The notes below the pieces were generated by a model. The model did no database searches and had not been told where the DNA came from. It saw only the letters and a list, made by a program, of their open reading frames with translations. Positions 12,973 to 15,450 of a stretch of 15,450 nt of DNA are shown here, piece after piece. Position 1 is the first letter of the stretch; every line of letters starts with the position of its first letter. The DNA comes from an uncultured Bacillota bacterium (GTDB lineage Bacteria; Bacillota; Clostridia; Peptostreptococcales; Anaerovoracaceae), in the NCBI GenBank assembly GCA_946638265.1, contig CAMPBN010000015.1:1-15450 (forward strand), given 5' to 3'. Position numbers and translations under genes: made by a program.

Positions 12973-13515
12973 TTAATATTTTTCTTTCCATTCTTCCCGC
13001 GTGATGGATCCGATGACCAGATCCCGAATATCGCCCGTATAGCCGATACATCCTTTGCGCAGCAGCCCTTCCCGCGTAAATCCGCATTTTCTGGCTACTG
13101 AAAGGGATCTCTCGTTTTCCGGATGAATGGCGATGGCGATAACATCCAGCTTGAGCTCCGAAAACCCATAGTTTATCAGAGCCCTTGCTGCTTCAGTCAT
13201 AATGCCTTTTCCCCACATGTGGCGAGCCAGGGAATAGCCCAGTTCACGGCTTTTCACATCCTCCCGGCGCTTATCCGGCATCAAGCCGATAGACCCGATG
13301 ATCTCGCCTGTCGCAGAAAACCGGATTGCCAGATCTCCTTGAGGTATGAAAAGGTCGCGGATGATCTCGAAAGAATGGCGCGGCGTCTCGTGGGGCTCCC
13401 ACCCTGCGGCAGGCCCCACCTCCTTATTTCTGGCATATTCATAAAGCGCGATTGCCATTTCCTCCGTAGCTTCCCACGGAAAAAGTTCCAGCCTTTCGGT
13501 TTTCAGAATGCACAT
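12973..13515 (-). CDS. GNAT N-acetyltransferase of RimJ/RimL type
   Basis: This 180-residue protein has the Acetyltransf_3 layout. The N-terminal LKTERLELFPW is typical of RimJ/RimL-like enzymes, IGSIGLMP forms the central strand, and LGYSLARHMWGKGIMTEAARAL holds the acetyl-CoA pyrophosphate loop (WGKGIMTEA). AIHPENERSLSVARKCGFTREGLLR is the conserved C-terminal block. It would transfer acetyl from acetyl-CoA to an amino group on a protein N-terminus, a small molecule or an antibiotic; which one is not visible. ATG at 13515 follows AAAGGGA. It lies 52 nt after the LtaS-family gene, without an obvious terminator between, so co-transcription is possible. Confidence 0.88.
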   Translation of the reverse strand: MCILKTERLELFPWEATEEMAIALYEYARNKEVGPAAGWEPHETPRHSFEIIRDLFIPQGDLAIRFSATGEIIGSIGLMPDKRREDVKSRELGYSLARHMWGKGIMTEAARALINYGFSELKLDVIAIAIHPENERSLSVARKCGFTREGLLRKGCIGYTGDIRDLVIGSITREEWKEKY

Positions 13516-13567
13516 ATTTTCCCTTTCCGCCTGTAGCGGCTTTGGCAGACCGGGTTGCAGCTGCCTC

Positions 13568-15448
13568 TTACTCGGTTGTGGAGAGGATCTCCTTGTATTT
13601 TTCCACCTGGGAGACCTTCATCCTGCTCACATCCTCAGGATCCACTTCTTCCAAAAGACCCAGAACCGTCGGTCCCAGATAGATAGTGGAGAGGATCTCA
13701 CCGTCCAGCGAAATCTTGCTGTACTGCGTGAAATTCTGCCCCTTGATGTAATAATTTTCTCCGATCTGCACCACCTCTTCAATGCGGATAGGGTTGATGC
13801 CCATTCGCATTTTCACAGGCTCAAAAGGCGTTTTGCCTCCGTAGATGTACTGCCTGCCATAGAGCATGTCGTACTGGAGTGCCTTCAGATTCGGAAGATA
13901 TTTTTCATCTTCTTGATGGTGGCGGTGGTAAGTGAAAAGTGTTCCGTCGTCAATGCCGATCCGGTTGAAAATTTCGGCCATGATCTGGTATGAATAAAGG
14001 TCTTTGTCATTTTCTTTCATCTTGAAATTGGACCAGAGCACATATTCGGTATTGTTCAGATTGCCGCTCTTCATCTCTTCCGCGGTCATTTCCAGCGCAG
14101 GCAGATGGTCTCCATAGAGGAGCAGCACCGTATCTTCCTTGAATTTAGACAGAGTGTCGGTGAGTTCGCCTACCCACTGATCCATCTCGTAAATCTGATT
14201 TACATAATATTCATATTGCCATTTCGTCTCTTCGTCCTTGGCTTCCACAGTAATGGCAGGGTTTGCAATCACCTGCTCCACCGGATATTTGCCATGCCCC
14301 TGGACGGAAACGGTAAAGACAAAATCTTTTTCTTCGTCGGAAGTGAGCGCAGACATAATTTCATTTGTCAGGATGCTGTCCTTCGCCCAGTTTTTCGGAG
14401 TTTTCACAACGTGGTTCATATACTCGAGACTGGTAAAACTGTCAAATCCCAGGTTCGGATAAACTTCGTTGCGGCAGTAAAATGCACCTCTGTGGTTGTG
14501 GATGGCATGGGCGCGATAACCCATGTTGCGCAGTATATAAGCCGCCGTTTCGCAAGTTTCATCTTTTAGAATGCCTTTGTACGGATATTCACCCGGCCCG
14601 AAAAATTTGGTGCTCATGCCACTCAATACTTCAAACTCGGTATTGGCTGTACCGGCTCCCACGGAAGGCACCGTAAAATATCCGGAGGAAAATCCGTCTG
14701 CCAGTTTTCTGAAGTTCGGCGTTGCTTCTTCAGAGCATTTGATACTGGTTATTTCCGACGGGTCGATGAAAGACTCCAGCTGCACGATTACGATATTCGG
14801 CTTTTTGGCATCTTCGTCTCTCACTTCCGCATGATAAGTGCCGTCTTCGGAGAGCTCCCCTTCGTTGAAAATACCCTTGATCATGTCTTCTGAGTATCCC
14901 ACCGGTCTGCTGACGCCTGTATTCAGCCAGGTGTTCAGGAAGCAGTAGGAAAATCCGTTGTCCCGATAGGCATAAGCCAGATTGCTGAAATATGTGTCCA
15001 AAATCTCCGTCTTCACTGCGCCGTATATACTGCCTGTGGCAATTGCTACGATTACAACAGATGTGGCAATATATTTAGGCCAGGAGATTTTTTCACTGCG
15101 TTTGGGGCCTTTCCAGAACAGCAATATCAAAAATGCCACCAGCAAAGCTATGCCAACGCAAAGTATAATGATCCTCTTTGTGGAAAGATAGTTCGGTATG
15201 ATATCCAGCCCATCTTCCAATATGGTCAGATCTTTTGTTGTGAAAGGAGTCATACGATTGGACAGGATAACACCGTTGGTGATACCCAGACCCAGCCATG
15301 TACCGCAAAGCACCACCCACGCAAACAACCGACGCTTTACCAAAATGGCCGGAAACAGCGTGGCAAATACGATAAGCGCGTTCAAAATGAAAATCAGCGG
15401 CGAATGTACCAGAAAATCCAGCCCGCCCCCTGCAGACTGTCTGGCCAT
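13568..15448 (-). CDS. LtaS-family membrane sulfatase/phosphoglycerol transferase (5' end uncertain, at the window edge)
   Basis: LtaS-type enzymes move glycerol-phosphate from phosphatidylglycerol onto a polymer at the outer membrane face. Four hydrophobic segments are visible (about 12-37, 41-62, 92-112, 127-144). Family members usually have five, and the only start at the edge is 3 nt from the end of the window, so the gene probably begins outside. The extracellular domain has QLESF (metal Glu225), VGAGTANTEFEVLSG (probable nucleophile Thr267), QGHGKYP (His385) and LLYGDHLP (Asp447, His448). The order matches LtaS of Staphylococcus aureus. A C-terminal stretch of about 75 residues (about 550-626) beyond the sulfatase domain looks like a small beta domain (YYIKGQNFTQYSKISLDGE). 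The polymer made is not known; lipoteichoic acid or a related phosphoglycerol decoration fits. Confidence 0.9.
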   Translation of the reverse strand: MARQSAGGGLDFLVHSPLIFILNALIVFATLFPAILVKRRLFAWVVLCGTWLGLGITNGVILSNRMTPFTTKDLTILEDGLDIIPNYLSTKRIIILCVGIALLVAFLILLFWKGPKRSEKISWPKYIATSVVIVAIATGSIYGAVKTEILDTYFSNLAYAYRDNGFSYCFLNTWLNTGVSRPVGYSEDMIKGIFNEGELSEDGTYHAEVRDEDAKKPNIVIVQLESFIDPSEITSIKCSEEATPNFRKLADGFSSGYFTVPSVGAGTANTEFEVLSGMSTKFFGPGEYPYKGILKDETCETAAYILRNMGYRAHAIHNHRGAFYCRNEVYPNLGFDSFTSLEYMNHVVKTPKNWAKDSILTNEIMSALTSDEEKDFVFTVSVQGHGKYPVEQVIANPAITVEAKDEETKWQYEYYVNQIYEMDQWVGELTDTLSKFKEDTVLLLYGDHLPALEMTAEEMKSGNLNNTEYVLWSNFKMKENDKDLYSYQIMAEIFNRIGIDDGTLFTYHRHHQEDEKYLPNLKALQYDMLYGRQYIYGGKTPFEPVKMRMGINPIRIEEVVQIGENYYIKGQNFTQYSKISLDGEILSTIYLGPTVLGLLEEVDPEDVSRMKVSQVEKYKEILSTTE

Positions 15449-15450
15449 GG

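Noticed and set aside
13544..13565. GGCAG...CTGCC inverted repeat after the LtaS-family stop
   Set aside because: The arms are only 5 bp with a 12-nt loop and there is no U-tract, so it is not supported as a terminator.

Overview
The window looks like chromosome of an anaerobic, fermentative member of the Bacillota, most likely Clostridia. The evidence is strong AGGAGG-type ribosome sites, intrinsic terminators with U-tracts, an LtaS-type sulfatase, a ferredoxin-linked 2-oxoacid oxidoreductase with butyrate-kinase-type enzymes, and the four-cysteine TSCPD protein. I cannot name a genus from the sequence alone. No rRNA, tRNA, CRISPR array, insertion sequence or attachment site was seen.

Layout. 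Positions 1-685 (+) hold the 3' part of aroB (3-dehydroquinate synthase), followed by a bidirectional terminator (757-790). Positions 851-2392 (-) hold a two-gene module: an XRE-type HTH fused to an ImmA/IrrE metallopeptidase, followed by a PIN-domain nuclease, which is a probable toxin-antitoxin or stress-response pair. Its promoter overlaps a perfect 16-bp inverted repeat (2431-2467), which also forms the terminator of the next operon. Positions 2491-3613 (-) hold a small operon encoding a TSCPD four-cysteine protein, a flavodoxin-like protein and an unrecognised small acidic membrane protein.

Positions 3754-8246 (-) form the metabolic core: iorA-iorB (indolepyruvate-type ferredoxin oxidoreductase), then a phosphate acyltransferase (Ptb type) and an acyl kinase (Buk type). 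Together they could turn an aryl- or branched-chain 2-oxoacid into acyl-CoA and reduced ferredoxin, then acyl phosphate, then a free acid plus ATP. An intrinsic terminator lies between iorB and ptb. The 430-bp divergent region 8247-8676 carries promoters in both directions and several palindromes. A small ArsR-type regulator gene (8677-9012, +) follows it and is the obvious candidate controller.

Positions 9085-12895 (-) form an ABC transporter operon of MacB type (ATPase, a surface-anchored Ig-like protein, an FtsX/MacB permease). Positions 12973-13515 (-) encode a RimJ/RimL-type GNAT acetyltransferase. Positions 13568-15448 (-) encode an LtaS-family membrane sulfatase that runs off the right edge.

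The most interesting regions are the ior-ptb-buk energy-conserving cluster with its divergent regulator and diverged kinase motif, the XRE-ImmA/PIN pair with its palindromic control region, and the TSCPD-flavodoxin-membrane protein operon. None is clearly a wholly new system on sequence alone.
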